Source: Punica granatum
Taxonomy: Eukaryota > Streptophyta > Magnoliopsida > Myrtales > Lythraceae
DNA length: 64,000 nucleotides
Assembly: GCF_007655135.1 (NCBI RefSeq)
Contig: NC_045129.1
Coordinates: 5,270,001 to 5,334,000 of the forward strand
Reading direction: 5' to 3'
The stretch's first letter is position 1. Every line of letters begins with the position of its first letter. Positions 1 through 12,400 of this stretch are shown here, piece by piece. A model generated the notes under the pieces. It was not told where the DNA came from. It saw only the letters and a program-made list of their open reading frames with translations, and did not search any database. Both the position numbers and the translations under genes were made by a program.

Positions 1-414
1 GATGCATCCGTGTAAGGCATGAGAAGTACAGCCGGTGCCCTTACTCAACATCCAGAGGTGTTTCCTTGGACAAAGGATTGCATATCGTGGAAATTCCTTG
101 AAGATTTGACAAGAACATTGTCTTACCTTGGCAATTTTCATATCCTGGCTAGATATATTATTTATGTTTCCTAGTTTAGCTAGCTGCTTAGGCAGTCCGA
201 ATTTTACATGCTTTCTTTCGTTTATTTCCTTAATATGTTTGAATCTCTACTCATTAGGGTTCCTAGGTGCGCCCTATAAGAGTAGACGAAGCCATTCATT
301 GTAGTCCTCGCGACAACACAACAATACAATACTTATCTAATTTATCTTTACATTCATCAATCATTTACTTTATCGCACATGCACTTCAATATCTACATAT
401 CGCACCTTTTCTAC

Positions 415-600
415 CTTTGATCTTCGTCACCTACCCGCGGAACCCTCGGTTCCATTCTTCTCCTCAGTCTTAGAGCCCTCGACTCCATTCTTCCTCACCT
501 ACCACTTGGAACATCTCGTTCCGTTCTTTCTCTCACCGTTCCTCACCGGAGCTCTCAGTTCCATTCTATCCCTTCTATCCATCTCGAGGCTTCTGGGCTA
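415..600. repeat. Degenerate short tandem-like repeat
   Basis: Three to four imperfect repeats built around variants of 'ggaac..ctcggttccattct' follow each other at roughly 45-65 bp spacing. They sit inside the GC-richer block and may be part of a degraded LTR. No termini were found. Confidence 0.3.
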
Positions 601-1693
601 AGAATGGTCTCCATAAAGTCAAAGGTTCTGGTCTAAGGCTCTTCTTTTCTGCTACCTTGTACTCGAGACCCACCAACACGGACCTTTCGAGGACCGTGAT
701 CTTATCCTTCCACGAGCGGTTTTAGGGCTATGACTTCACTTTTGACTGCCTCTGGCCAAGACCCACCTACAAGGAGGCTTTCCCCTAGCTACGGCTTCCT
801 AGTCGAAGCTCATCTTTTTCGGCTATATTAGCTGAGACACATCTTCACGGGCCTTCCCCAGTCTGTGACCACTATTCACTAGACTGGTCTTGAGTTGTCT
901 CGACATCATGAGACCGGCTTCCGAGTCGTTTCATATAAATTTTGGGCAATAAATTGCGCACACATTTGGGAGAACTTAAATGTCTTAACCCTCGAAGCTG
1001 TGACATCGTCTACACTATCTATACAACCTCCCAACTGACATCAACAACGGAAACCCAATCGCTGGCTATTTCTACGAACCCCAGGGACCGTGGTGCAACG
1101 CTTTAGTCCGGTGAGGACGGCTGGTGGTTTCGCCCTCACTCACACCTTGGGACTGTGCCCTGATACGAGTGGATCGCGAATTTTAGGCGAAACACAATGG
1201 TTTTGCCATGGTGAATTTACCCATTTATTAGTTTAGGTTAGTAGCAACTTTTATTGAAATACTACCTATGTTACTACATTTATATCTTGCCACTTCTTAT
1301 AGTGCATCCTTAAAAAAAAAACTTTAATGCTAACTCAAGGCAAGGTATAATGGAGTCCATTAGGATGAAAGCACGATCGGCCAATGGATCCCAATTCATG
1401 ATAAACTCCTGATAAAGTGAGACCGGATCTCTTTAATCTTTTGTATGAACGTATATATCATCAATGATCTGTCCAAGAAGGAGAAGCATAACCAAACATA
1501 GACAACGATGATTTTTATATCTGCGGATATAAGTGAGACCAATAAGTTTAGTATGAAATTAGAGAAATGAAAATAAAGAGTAATGAGAGGCTCACCAATT
1601 AGAACCGAATAAAAAATCTCTCGACTCCATTCAGAGGTTGCGGCTGTGCCGAATCACCTCTTTTCGTATTGTTGATATTCCCGGATGATTCCC

Positions 1694-1694
<1 letters not shown>

Positions 1695-1733
<39 letters not shown>
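1695..1733 (+). repeat. Poly-C tract (39 bp)
   Basis: An uninterrupted run of 39 C lies after 'ccct' and before 'tttcagc'. A run this long is unusual in plant DNA; its exact length may be affected by sequencing or assembly. Confidence 0.9.
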
Positions 1734-2786
1734 TTTCAGCTTCAGATTTTGCGTTTTGTAATACTTACTTCCCCAGTTTTTTTTTTCCCTACTATGGGCG
1801 TGGCATGGGATGGGATTCATCATCTCAGACTCTGCCTATGCTCACGCTCATCATTTTATAGCATCTCAAAGATGTGCAATAATAACGTGCCAGGATCCAA
1901 TTAAGATATATCCTCAAGCCAATTTATGCTGCTATCGTGAAAAAGCTTGTGACGAGCCCGATCAACTTCATTCAAGCAAGCATTGTTTGGTGTCGATCAA
2001 TTTATATGTGGTGGGTCACTCTCAAACGTGTTTTTTTGCTGCTCGATCAAACGGCCAGTGGGGCATGGATAGCTCAGTCATGTCTCCATATTGGAATTAA
2101 ACAGAAGATTTTTTGGCCCAAAATGCAAAAGAACAAAAAAGTGGACGTGCACCACGAGTGATTACGATTGCACCTCAGACCTCACACAAACACGTGAATC
2201 CGTCCTTTTTTTTATCTTATATTTTAATGTTAAAGATATGCACGTCCAAAAAATAATAAACGACCATTAGACGTAATGTAATTGGCAAATTGTATATGTA
2301 CCTATATTACTGGGGTCAGAACTGATTGAAATCACTCCGTGGTTAAGGCATTAGTTGATCGGTAACCCTGTGCCAGTGGTTACATACATATCTTCTATGC
2401 TTGTTTGGATCGCGGGTTAAGGAGGGTTATGGAGGAGTAAATTAGAGAGGGTTATCATATAAATTTATATTTCATACAGTCTTCATCATTAATGTCCTTT
2501 TCTTTCTTAATTGGAAAAGAAGAGTATAGATCCAAAGTAGAATTGTATCGATGCCGGACATATTAGTTTCAGTTAATAGAATGAGTCCACTTCCGGGGGT
2601 CACTAGGGAAAAAAAAAAAAAAGCAAGAAGGAAAAAGCAGCAGCTTTTATGAAGTCATTCAACTAATATTTGATTATGCTGTTAGTGGAATTTTCAGTTA
2701 ATTATGCAGCATTAGATCTATACTTATGATCCTGACATAGATATCTTTCTTGTAAATGATTTTCGAATTTGATTAATCATTTAATG

Positions 2787-3351
2787 GTTGTCAGTTTGGC
2801 ATTGAGCTTTGCGAGCTGAGGTTTGTAACTGGGCCCATGATCAGATCTGATACATCGGTTCCTGTCCCCGCCCATGCTTCGTTGTTTGCAGTCCATCGAA
2901 TTCGTTCCCCAGCATTAGGATTTTTGCTATCGAATGCCAGCTTCTCGCAAGCTGTATAGATAGATGACTTAGCCAGTTGAATCTGGGGCAGAAGTCGATC
3001 AATGAACAAATGCAGCGGAGGAGGTTGAATCAGGACGGTGTAGGAATCTGCATCGGGCAAATTTCTATGATGAGCTTGCGGCGGAGCTACAGTGGATTTG
3101 ATGGACTGACGACCGAATCATGTCGCAGCCGCTCTGTGTTTTTGCACACTGAGAATGGTGATTCGCGCAAGTGGTGAACGCAATAAGCATGCCCCTCCCC
3201 AGATATGTTCTCTTTAGGCCAGAGCCCAGTTGACACCAAACTTCTAGCACAAACCACGCACCGACTCCCTCTTTTAGAAGACTCGATAAACAAGGTCTGC
3301 ACTTGCTCCATCAACACAGTAAGTCGTTTGGCATCAAGAAAGAGATGCGAT
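2787..3351 (-). repeat. Dispersed module 'M', copy 1
   Basis: This is the most diverged copy of a 0.5-0.7 kb sequence that recurs at 8616-9285, 15655-16265, 27392-27640, 38975-39665 and 47840-48400. Shared landmarks, in order on the plus strand, are a GGCCCA block followed by 'gatctgac', a 'tttgccatc/tttgctatc' stretch, a block near 'aatgctgcggaggagctcg', a 'tatgttctctttcgg' block and a final 'agtaagtcg'. It lies where the 3' flank of the neighbouring broken CYP would be expected. The family is unknown and no protein is clearly conserved. Confidence 0.6.
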
Positions 3352-3403
3352 CTTATCGGGGGGTTGATTGGTAAGATGTATCTTCATCATGATTTAAGAT
3401 GTA

Positions 3404-3703
3404 TCTTTAGCAATATGAGATATCTTTTCAAGACTCGGATATACACGCCTCCAGTATTCTTTAGTATTGCCTAAATCAATAACAGAAACAGTTCTGGATT
3501 TCGTGCCAAAATATGTATTCACACTTCGTAAAAAAATAAAGGAACTTCAAAATGAGAACTTCTACCAGTTGGTCTAGAAAGGACTAAAACATGGCGACTA
3601 CAAACAGCACTTTCCAAATTGAAGGTAAGAGTGAAATAAGATTCTAAGAATAAATAGTAAATGCTAACTACTTACCAACTGCACTCATAGAAGCTAAAAT
3701 AAC
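3404..3703. repeat. Duplicated spacer (pair with 34151-34442)
   Basis: About 300 bp here are nearly identical to 34151-34442; both begin 'tctttagcaatatgagatat' and end 'aataac'. The pair ties the two broken-CYP regions together as copies of one ancestral block. In the second copy the next base is already inside a copia LTR, so about 2.2 kb is missing there. Confidence 0.8.
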
Positions 3704-4554
3704 ATCGTCCTATATTGTAAAAGTCTATACAAAATTCTACAAAGGGGGGAACGAATAACGGGGGTATAGAACAAGAGTTTATAGCGACATAAATTTCTTA
3801 GACTGAAATCATTTCAAGAGGTTAGACTTTTCCAGGAACCCAACTACATTTAGATTTCCTTAGGATATATCAACTGTGTAATACCAATAAAGTGACATGT
3901 CATACGGACAGTTACAATAAAACAATCACAGTGAGCACGTCAGCAGGAAAATATGAGAAAAAGATTGTAGAAGAGCGAAATAAGCAGTAGAAAATGGCAT
4001 CAGAACAGAGACAACAGAAATACAATCATGTTGCTTGAGAGGATGTTATCATGTCCCTTACGAATAAAAAGAAAAACAACAGGCTGATCCCCAATAAGCA
4101 AAAAACTAAGCACATAAAAAAAGGATAAACACGTTCCAATCTCTTAAAAAAAAGCTAGATTACTGGTTTCTGGTCTATGATGATTCCCCTCTAGAGTAAC
4201 CAGCCATCAAGAATGAAGATGTAGAAACATTATTCGTGGATCCACTTCTAAAGGGTGAGGTTACGTAGGAAATACAAATAAACAACACGAAGCACTTTGT
4301 TGAACTGAATGGTACTATCTTCTACCAGTAAAGTGCATCATGGATTTTAGAAACAAGGGTGCTTGCTACCATATGCCATTACTCTGTGTTAGAGGTTTCA
4401 CTCCTATAAAGAGTCATCTCACTTTATAAGGGTTATGGTCAACATTATAAGCTAAGTCTGCTTAAAATGATCATTGAATTTCACAAAACTATAGTAGGAA
4501 GCATATAATATATTCTACAATCAGATTTAAGTAAAGCAAAGCAGAAGAATGTAC

Positions 4555-4681
4555 CTCAAATTGCAAAACCAAATGGTCAGACGCAGCAATCTTCTTGAGC
4601 AACCTCAGCCAAGGCCTCCTTCCTGGATTTGGCGGGGCTATCCACTCTGGCTTCCCTCCTCGTTGGGGAAACTCATGACCT
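4555..4681 (-). pseudogene. Orphan exon-like segment, unknown gene
   Basis: On the minus strand a 127-bp open segment is bounded by an acceptor-like site (GCTGTTGAG before AGGTCATGAG) and a donor-like site (TTTGAG followed by GTACATTC). It reads through as about 42 residues with a protein-like composition (RGHEFPQRGGKPEW near the start, KKIAASDHLVLQFE at the end). No further exons are recognised within several kb. I do not recognise the family. It may be a stranded exon of a decayed or captured gene. The call rests only on the open frame and the splice-like borders. Confidence 0.35.
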
Positions 4682-5611
4682 CTCAACAGCTACAAGCATA
4701 CTTAGCACCCATTAGCTCATCCAAACGAAACTGTAAAGTGGAGCAACAAATAATCAGGGAAACATTGGGCAATCCGGCAAACTATATATATAAGTATATT
4801 TTTTATTTGGAATTTTAGCTTTTCTAACAATATAGAGTCGTTATCATTACTAGGGTCAGTTTTTTTTTTTCAATTAAAGATGAGGGCTATTTGTTCAGGA
4901 AAAAAAAATGAGAAGACCATGAGGTTAGAGAAAAATAATTGAGAAGACAAAACTGTAGAGGTTCAATAAGTTCACTAGTGAGAATTAAATTAGGATCTTT
5001 TGATTCTATGTTGATGACAAATTCTTTGATTTTGACATGCTTCCGGTTCAAGTCTTAAGCACATCAGAACTTTCGATCTGGGTTCATCATCGCGACCCTA
5101 ACGGGGTTTCAAAGAAACACTATCTATCCGCAAATTTACTGTTACAGTACTATTATCTTTACCTCAAGCAAATTCGACAATAAATAGGATAACATTCCTC
5201 AGTTTACTTGCTCCCTAATCACCAAAGAGTTCGAACTAATATAGTACTTAGAATACTAACGCATTTTAATTTTTAACTGAACTGCATCTCATTAGTTCGG
5301 TGAAAATTTTTAGTAAGTATGAATTCTTTCCCCCAAATCTCCTCTCTAATACCCACAAACGGATATGTCACATTCATGCAAATGTCTTGTTCCAATTTTG
5401 GACTTCAGTATCTGCATATAATTCAGACGGTCCATTGAGTGGACATATGCATAAACCTAATTTCATCAGTATATGGGCCAAGAGACCCATTTTGTCTCGA
5501 GTTGGGTCATCATAAAGTCGGCAATTGCCAATCAAATCGTGTTTGAACAAATTTATAACTTTATAGAAGCGAATTACAGAACAAATTAAGTAGTCGGGTT
5601 CATCGACATAC

Positions 5612-6484
5612 CAGAGTAAATAACTTGACTCCATGCCTCTCAAGCTTCACTACGAGGTTGGGATCATCGGCAAGCCAAAGCAGCACATCAACCATGTCCT
5701 TGTCGCCATAGCCCTCCCCTCCTCTCCCCCTCTCGTGCTCATCAAGAGCATGTTCCAGGAACCTGTTGAACTTCTTGTTAACTGCCTTCATCCTCTGATG
5801 GAGTTATTTCCTCTGATGATTCAGCAAGATTACCGTCAATCACCAGCTAGCATTAGGCAAGAATAATTATGGGATTATTTTATGCAGTAATTTATTGTAA
5901 TTACCATTTTCTTGTTCTTCCGAAGCTTTTTCACTCTTGTATATATGGCCATGTAACCTCTGTATGATATAACGAGAATACAAGATCCTTTTCCTATCTC
6001 AGTATTGTTACCATTTACATACCCTTCCAGGTCCAAGAAATTGACCCATGGGATCGAGTCACCATTGCCGAGCACCCCGTTGAGGATGAACATATGATTG
6101 AACTCCTCCGGGGTCACGATTGATGTTCCCTCGGTCTTTTTGGCGTAATTCTTTCCCAGGACCATCCGGCTAATCACGTTGAGGGTGAGGTCGGACAGGT
6201 AGTCCTTCATGCGTCTTGAGGATTGCCTGCGCCATCTCCATGAATAAGCCCATGACCACAGTGAAGAACTCGAACCAGAGGCTCATCAACGAGCCATACT
6301 TCTTGGAGAGCTCGTGGATGGAGCAGTGGGGTAGTGGGCCTATGAGGTTGAGGTTCCTAATGTTGGGCCAGGGCTTCGGAACAGGAGGCAAGTTGAGCAA
6401 CCGGCCGCGACGGTGGAAGTGGCGGGAGAGGAGGATGAGGGCCCATGCAGCAGTATATGAAACCCAGTTGGAAGGAATGTCCAT
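5612..6484 (-). pseudogene. CYP92A-like pseudogene 1 (exon 1 only)
   Basis: The minus strand encodes the N-terminal half of a P450 close to the three intact CYP92A copies: start MDIPSNW at 6484, PKPWP hinge, SIHELSKKYGSLMSL, then NVISRMVLGK, and an end KLERHGVKLFTL before a GTATGT donor at 5611. It is broken in four ways: a short deletion in the membrane helix; hinge substitutions (LPPV, PNIRN); a deletion of about 230 bp after the ILKTH motif, whose junction carries TCA microhomology; and a copia LTR inside the reading frame (5796-6010). No heme-binding exon 2 is found downstream. It is a dead relic, older than the intact copies judging by its divergence. Confidence 0.88.
5796..6010 (+). mobile_element. 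Solo LTR of a copia element inside CYP pseudogene 1
   Basis: About 215 bp interrupt the CYP frame between the codons for ..YVNG and MKAVNKKF. The last 124 bp, from 'gtaatttattgtaattacc' to 'cagtattgtta', match the sequence at 34443-34566. There it is followed directly by a primer-binding site and a gag frame, which identifies it as an LTR. No internal domain lies here, so it is a solo LTR. The start at TG is inferred; a clear target duplication was not seen (flanks TCCTC and CCATT). Confidence 0.7.
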
Positions 6485-6892
6485 AAATAGAAGGAGCTGA
6501 GCCATCGATCTATTAGTAATAAGATGAAAGCTTGGGCTAAAGAATATTTTGAAGTGAAAGTGTGGGGAAATGTGTGTGTATATATATAGAAAGATGAAGA
6601 AACTAGAAGAGATCGAGAATTTATCTTGTTTAAATTATATTTTCCTTTTGTGTAGGCCACCTCTATGACTAATTTAGCTTCGACTCTCACGTATAATTAA
6701 AAGAGATTCTGGTTCGATATTTAGCATAGGACTACTAATGCCATTTATTAGATATTAGGATTTCAATTTTCATTTTTCGTTGAAAAGATTTCAATTTTCT
6801 TATAAACCCCTCGACCTCCTTTGTAATTAAAAGAAAAAAAAAAGGTTTAACTATGGCAACCAATAAAGAATATAACTCATTCAAAATCATGC

Positions 6893-7085
6893 ATTTTTTT
6901 GGGGTGTACCTGGTATATGGAAACACAACTTGATTCGATTAATCCAATTTGAGTTGGATCGGCTCACTAAAGGGTAAAACTCTTCTAATATGCATTTCTT
7001 TTTCATTTACATGATTCAAATCTAAAATTTTATTTAAAGAAAATAGTATCAAACTACCTAAACTAACCCACGTTACAATTCATCA
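6893..7085 (-). mobile_element. SINE-like element, family A
   Basis: Read on the minus strand this family has a B-box-like GATTCGAGTC/GGTTTCAAATT region, then a conserved body ending 'TCGAATACC', then an A-rich tail, which is the plan of a tRNA-derived SINE. This copy is diverged. Related copies lie at 14000-14170 and 37418-37605 in the duplicated spacers, and at 27285, 47630, 56165 and 60888. Confidence 0.55.
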
Positions 7086-7363
7086 TGTTTTCCATATTAC
7101 CTAAACCAACACATATTACGATTCGAATTGTAACAATATTTTTTACATATTAGAAATGTTCTCTACAAACATGTGGATATAGAATTTTAAACATCCCGGG
7201 TATAGTTCCAGATTCATTAATAAAAAATTTTAAACCCAATGTACAGTTCCAGAATTGCCCAATGGCCCCGACCTACACTATTCTCACCCGCATCGAAGGC
7301 AGCTGCAACGACTCAATGACCGTGGCCTCCTCCTACCCGACCCACCCAGACTAATCGGTTTCT

Positions 7364-7364
<1 letters not shown>

Positions 7365-7410
<46 letters not shown>
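7365..7410 (+). repeat. Poly-C tract (46 bp) in spacer L
   Basis: A run of 46 C lies between 'cggtttctt' and 'tctccggtgatgg'. The duplicated spacer at about 14450-14475 has only 'tttcctctctttccgg' at the same point, so the run expanded, or was misassembled, after the duplication. Confidence 0.9.
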
Positions 7411-7412
<2 letters not shown>

Positions 7413-8339
7413 TCCGGTGATGGATTCTTCTCTTGGTCTTTCGTCTTCTCCCCGCGATTGTATCCTTACCTACTATGACACACGATCGTGGCAATAGTCT
7501 GATTGTTCTACCTTCCGCATGCAAAAACCCAATCTTTTATGGCTTCTGCTTTTCTCGTGTTGGTTTTTGCAGGTATTGGTTCCTTGCGTAATCGCTAGTC
7601 TAAACCGATCAAGGAGGCTTTGGGCTTCCTTGGTTTGATTGCGGAGGACTTTGTGGTGATTGCTGGTATGAACCGACCATACTCCTTGGATTGATTACTT
7701 AGGACTTGAGCTATTAAGGATTGGGTAGATTGATTGTGTCCGTTGGTTGTTATTATTGGTGGGATCTTGCACTCGGATACTGGCCCAAGATACCCTAGCC
7801 ATCTACTTTATTTTGAAATAGAATTTTATCGTGGATTTAGGATGTTCACATTTCCAATTACTATTAGGGTCCACAATGAAATACATGTAGTGATTGGAGC
7901 TGACGACTTCAAAATAACAAGCTCTAATTGTATCTGTTCTTTGATGTTTCTCCTATTTTTCCTTTGTAGTTTGCCCGATAGATAAATCCCTTGTTTTCGG
8001 TCTTGTAATTTCTGATTGAACATTTAACTTGTATTCGTTTTTGTTGTAGATTTATAAAGGATTCACCTATCTGCTTGAGCAAAAACTACCTACTATAAGA
8101 TAATTGCAGAACCAAAAGAAACAAATCAGTAAATGTGTTCTGAAAAATAAAACACGTGTTTATAATTATTGTATCTTTTGTTTTTGGGAATACTTTTTCC
8201 TGACAAACAATATTAGAAGAATGCCTGAATATAATAGAAAAATTTTATCCTAGAAATTATGTTAAGCTTCCGTGCTTAATTAGTTTCCATGCTGATATTT
8301 TTTGATGTGCATCATGATATCTGAAAGTTCAACGGATCT

Positions 8340-8505
8340 CAACTAATTTAGTTCCAGGTTTCAAATTTGAGTCTTATAAATAGAGAAAATTCATATCGTG
8401 AAAACTTTACCCTTTAATGTTCGACCTAACTCGAACTAAATTAATTAGATTTTTGATTTTTGAATACCAAAGACCAAAGAGCACGCCAAAAAAAAATAAA
8501 TTAAG
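8340..8505 (+). mobile_element. SINE-like element, family A, plus orientation
   Basis: This carries the same family body as the minus-strand copies, here reading forward: a B-box-like 'ggtttcaaatttgagtc', an 'actttaccctttaatg' body, 'ttttgaataccaaagacc', then an A-rich tail. It is shared with 15410-15556 and 38730-38870 by segmental duplication. Confidence 0.5.
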
Positions 8506-8615
8506 CTTAGGTATTGTTACACAAAAAGAAAAAATAAAAAAACGAAACCAGTGTCTTTTTTAGTTAACCCGGGGATAAAAAAAAAGAGCACTGCATTAAC
8601 GCATGCTTACCCTTC

Positions 8616-9285
8616 CTTGATAGGCCTCGGCCCTGTATGCTATATGTTAAGCTGCCTCGGCCCATGATCAGATCTGACAATTTTACTGGGCATGAACCCC
8701 TGCTTCTATTGCTTAGACGTCCCTTGATCCCTGGGGGGTATCAGTCCATGCTCTGGTTATTTGAATTCCGTCCAGTTTGCTCCCCGGCTTCGGTTTTTTG
8801 CCATCAAATGCCACCTTTTTGCAAGCGGTATAGACAGATGATTTTTAGCCAGCTGAATGTGGGGTTCAAATCGATGAAAGAATGCTGCGGAGGAGCTCGA
8901 ATCAGTTCATTCCTGATTGTGGAGGAATTGAGTTTTTCTAATGGGCTCGTGGTGGAGCTGCAATGGGTTTGATGAACTGATTGCATGATGTCGCAGCAGG
9001 TCTCTGCATTTACCATGTGAAGCTTTTCAGTTTGCATTCCCTTCACCCGATATGTTCTCTTTCGGATTACACCATTTTCTAACAGAAACATGTACCGACT
9101 CCCTCTTTCAGAGAGACTCGGTAAGCAAGGTCGGTGCAAGACATGCCCATTATTACTTCGTAAATGTAATAGGCTCGCCCCGTGAACATAGTAAGTCCGT
9201 TAGCATCAAGACAAAGACGACCTTGCCCCGTTCTGCAATTTGGTTGGCCAGTTATCCTTAGGTTGTGAGTTCATCAAGAGGAGTA
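8616..9285 (-). repeat. Dispersed module 'M', copy 2
   Basis: This copy lies directly 3' of CYP92A copy 1, about 190 bp beyond the stop codon. It is very similar to copies 3 and 4 behind the other two CYP genes, and more distantly related to the copies behind the LOX genes. The minus strand has a 111-codon open frame (8804-9139) that is not maintained in the sister copies, so I treat it as non-coding. Confidence 0.65.
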
Positions 9286-9472
9286 GTCTTTTGGAACATG
9301 GAACTATGACAGAACTTAGCAAAATCTTAAGTAAGCATTTCTTTTCAGTCATCCCAACACGATGAAAGCCAAGATATAAACGATGAAATCAGGAACTTAA
9401 TATTACCGATTCAACCTAATATAATTAAGATTGACTAACACCATGTGACCGTCCTGATTCCGTTCATAGATA

Positions 9473-12400
9473 TTAATACATAGAGTATAGATGAGGAGGC
9501 AGCCTTGGCTTAGGAACGGCGAGAAGAGGGACCTTCCTAGGAGTAGTGAGACCGAAGACCTCTTCCATGTCCAGATCCCCAGGCCTCATCTCCCCAGGCA
9601 GCTTCCACTCGAACCCGTGTAGAAGATTAGCGAGGCTCCCATGGACCATCTTGAGCCCCAGGGTGTACCCTGGGCACATTCGCCGACCTGACCCGAAGGG
9701 CAACAGTTCAATGTCCTGGCCCTTCACATCAATTTCCCTCCAGATGAACCTCTCGGGCCTGAACTCATCTGGGTCGCCCCAGATCTCTGGATCCCTACCG
9801 ATTGTCCAAACACTCACCAAGGCCCTGGTGCGCTTGGGGATGTCGTAGTCGCCAATCTTGCAATCCTCCCGGCACAGCCTAGGGATGAGCATCGGGACCA
9901 CAGGGTGAAGTCTCATGGCCTCTTTGGTGATGGCATTAATATAGGGCAAGTTCACTATGTCTGTCTCTTGGACCCACCTTTCTTTTCCAATTACCTTGTT
10001 TAGTTCTTCAGTAGCCCGTTCGATGATCTCAGGCTTTCTCAGTAACTCCGACATAGCCCACTCCACGGTAACGGCTGAGGTATCTGTTCCACCAGCTATA
10101 AAGTCCTATAGACACACATAAATAAGGGAAATTTCACGATTGGTACAAAACCTTTTTGAAATGTAATACTTTCATACAAAAACTAAAAATTATAACGATT
10201 TCATACAAAACGTTTATATTATGTTTCAATGTTTAACAATACGTCAATTTATGCTAACGTGGTTCCAAGGTAGCTGTTGACGTGTCCAACAATGCAGACA
10301 TGCCATGCCACATCGTTAATATAACAATAAAAATTAAAAATAAGAAAATGCAATAAAATTTTAGAAAAAATTTTAAAAACACCACAAATTTTTTTTAAAA
10401 AACTCAATCAAATTTCACGAATTTTTTTTAAAAGTGCCACTAAATATTGAAAGTTTGATAAAATTTCAAGAAAATAGAAAAATTTAAGATATAAGAAAAT
10501 TAGAATGCATTTTTTCAGAAAACTTTTAAGAACCAGACTGAATTTGAAAAATACAATAAAAATTTAAGAAATATAAAAAATGTAAAAATATAATAAAATT
10601 TCAGAAAAATAACAAACTAAATTTGGAAAAATACAAAAAAAAAGAAAAATAACAGAATTTTTCAAAAATATAATATTTTCCAAAATTTTCAAAAACACCA
10701 CTTAGTTGTTTGTTTTTCAAATAATAATTTTACTCAAGTCAATTCAACTATATTCTTCCCTAATTCAACAATATAATTATTTCTATTGTATCTTTTCTAC
10801 CATTTAATAATAATTTCGTACTCATATTTTTTCTAACCATTTTTATAATCAATTTTTTATAATAAATTTCCCATCTATTTTCACATCTATATATGTACAT
10901 ATATATATATTCTCAAACATTAATATATTTGTCAACGTTTGTAATTATTGCACAAAATCAAGTTGAGTTGAATCATTTATCCAACTTGAAAACCAAACAC
11001 AAGCTTAGTATTTTTCAAGAGTTTTTTTTTTCTAGAATTTCATTATATCGTTTCATTTTTTTTTCTAAAATTTCATTGTATTTTTAAGATTATGTGGTCT
11101 TTTTAAAAAAAATTATAGAAAAAATTTCTTTAATTTTACTATTTTTCGAAATAATTTTATTATTTTACTAAAATTTTATGATATTTTTTCATTTTATTGT
11201 TATTTTAAAAGAAATTGTTGTATTTTATGTATATAGTGGTGATTTAAAATTTTCTTTAAAAATATTTTCATTTGGTATTTTTGGGATTCTTTTTATAGTT
11301 TGTTAAGATTTATTGAATTTTTTATTGAATGGTTTTTTTAAAATTTTCTGAAAAAAATAATTTTAATATTTTTTGAAAAATGGTTGTTGTTTTTTGAGAT
11401 TTTATTGTATGTTTCAAAATTTTTATCATTTTACTGAAATTTTATTGTATTTTCCTAATTTTTTTTATTGATATATTAATGATGTGGCATTTCAGATTAG
11501 TATTATTGCACATGTCAACTGCCAGTATGGAGCCATGTTAGCAAAAAATTGGTTGATTGTTTAATATTGAAACATAATATAAACGTTTTGTATGAAATTG
11601 TTAAAATTTTTACTTTTTGTATGAAAGTGTTACATTTCAAAAAGATTTTGTAACAATTATAGATTTTTTTCCGAATAAATATATTGAAAGTTATTATCCC
11701 ATTTGGGAAAATTAAGGAGAAAATCATAGATTTATATTGGGTTTGGGAACTACCACTTAATAGTTTAAGTGTTTAAAAAAATATGGACACATGTCCGTAT
11801 AAGTCCAATGAAAATTCAATAAAATATTATAATAAAGGTTCAGAACTTACTCAAAATAAAAGTATCTCTTTTGATATTTCCAAATAATAGAAGCCAGCCC
11901 GAATGGAATTTGTTTCAGTATGGACACTACTCTCCTATTAATATTATATAGATACTGTACAAACTCTTTAAAAATCGTCAAAATCTATAATATTTTTCTA
12001 CTCTAATTAATGCAAGTAGTTTAGATATCATTTTTTAATATGTCTATATAATTTTAAATTCTCTTTCATTCAGAAAAAAAATCACATATTTGTAATATTT
12101 TTACTATTATAATTTATACATCTAAAATATATCATGTTTGAACAAAATTTGAACTTTTAAAAAGTGCGGATCAATCGGAATGAATGAAGTAGGCGAGTTA
12201 ATAGACTAAACGTACTAGAATGAATGCCTTAACGCCGTGTCTCTCGAGCTTCACTTCGAGGTTGGGATCATCAGCCAGCTGAAGCAACACATCCACCATG
12301 TCCTTGGCTACGTAGTCCTCCATACCTCTTTCCCTCTCGTTGTGCTCGTCCAAAACATGCTCCAAGAACCTGTCAAACTTCTTGCTCACCGCCTTCATCC

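Larger units (their letters stand above)
1..2786. other. Intergenic region, no gene recognised
   Basis: I find no open frame with a recognisable domain here. A short open frame at about 22-177 could be the end of an exon that starts outside the window, but it resembles no family I know. From about 260 to 1220 the sequence is richer in G+C than its surroundings and looks like an old repeat. The remainder is AT-rich spacer with homopolymer runs. Confidence 0.5.
6485..8615. other. Duplicated spacer 'L', copy 1
   Basis: From about 6600 this 2-kb spacer is collinear with 13690-15650 and partly with 37310-38960. It begins near 'aactagaagagatcgagaat' and ends at module M. It contains a SINE-like copy on each strand and a long poly-C run. 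A stretch at about 7420-7640 (ATGGATTCTTCTCTTGG, then a TTTTTGCAG acceptor-like site) resembles the 5' end of a transcribed unit but has no sustained frame. Confidence 0.7.

Noticed and set aside
1599..1823. Open frame with a poly-glycine run
   Set aside because: The glycine run is the translation of the poly-C tract; the rest shows no similarity or gene context. The proline-run frame at 7255-7497 is rejected for the same reason.
8804..9139. 111-codon frame on the minus strand in module M
   Set aside because: The sister module copies carry stops and indels in the same frame, so it is not maintained.
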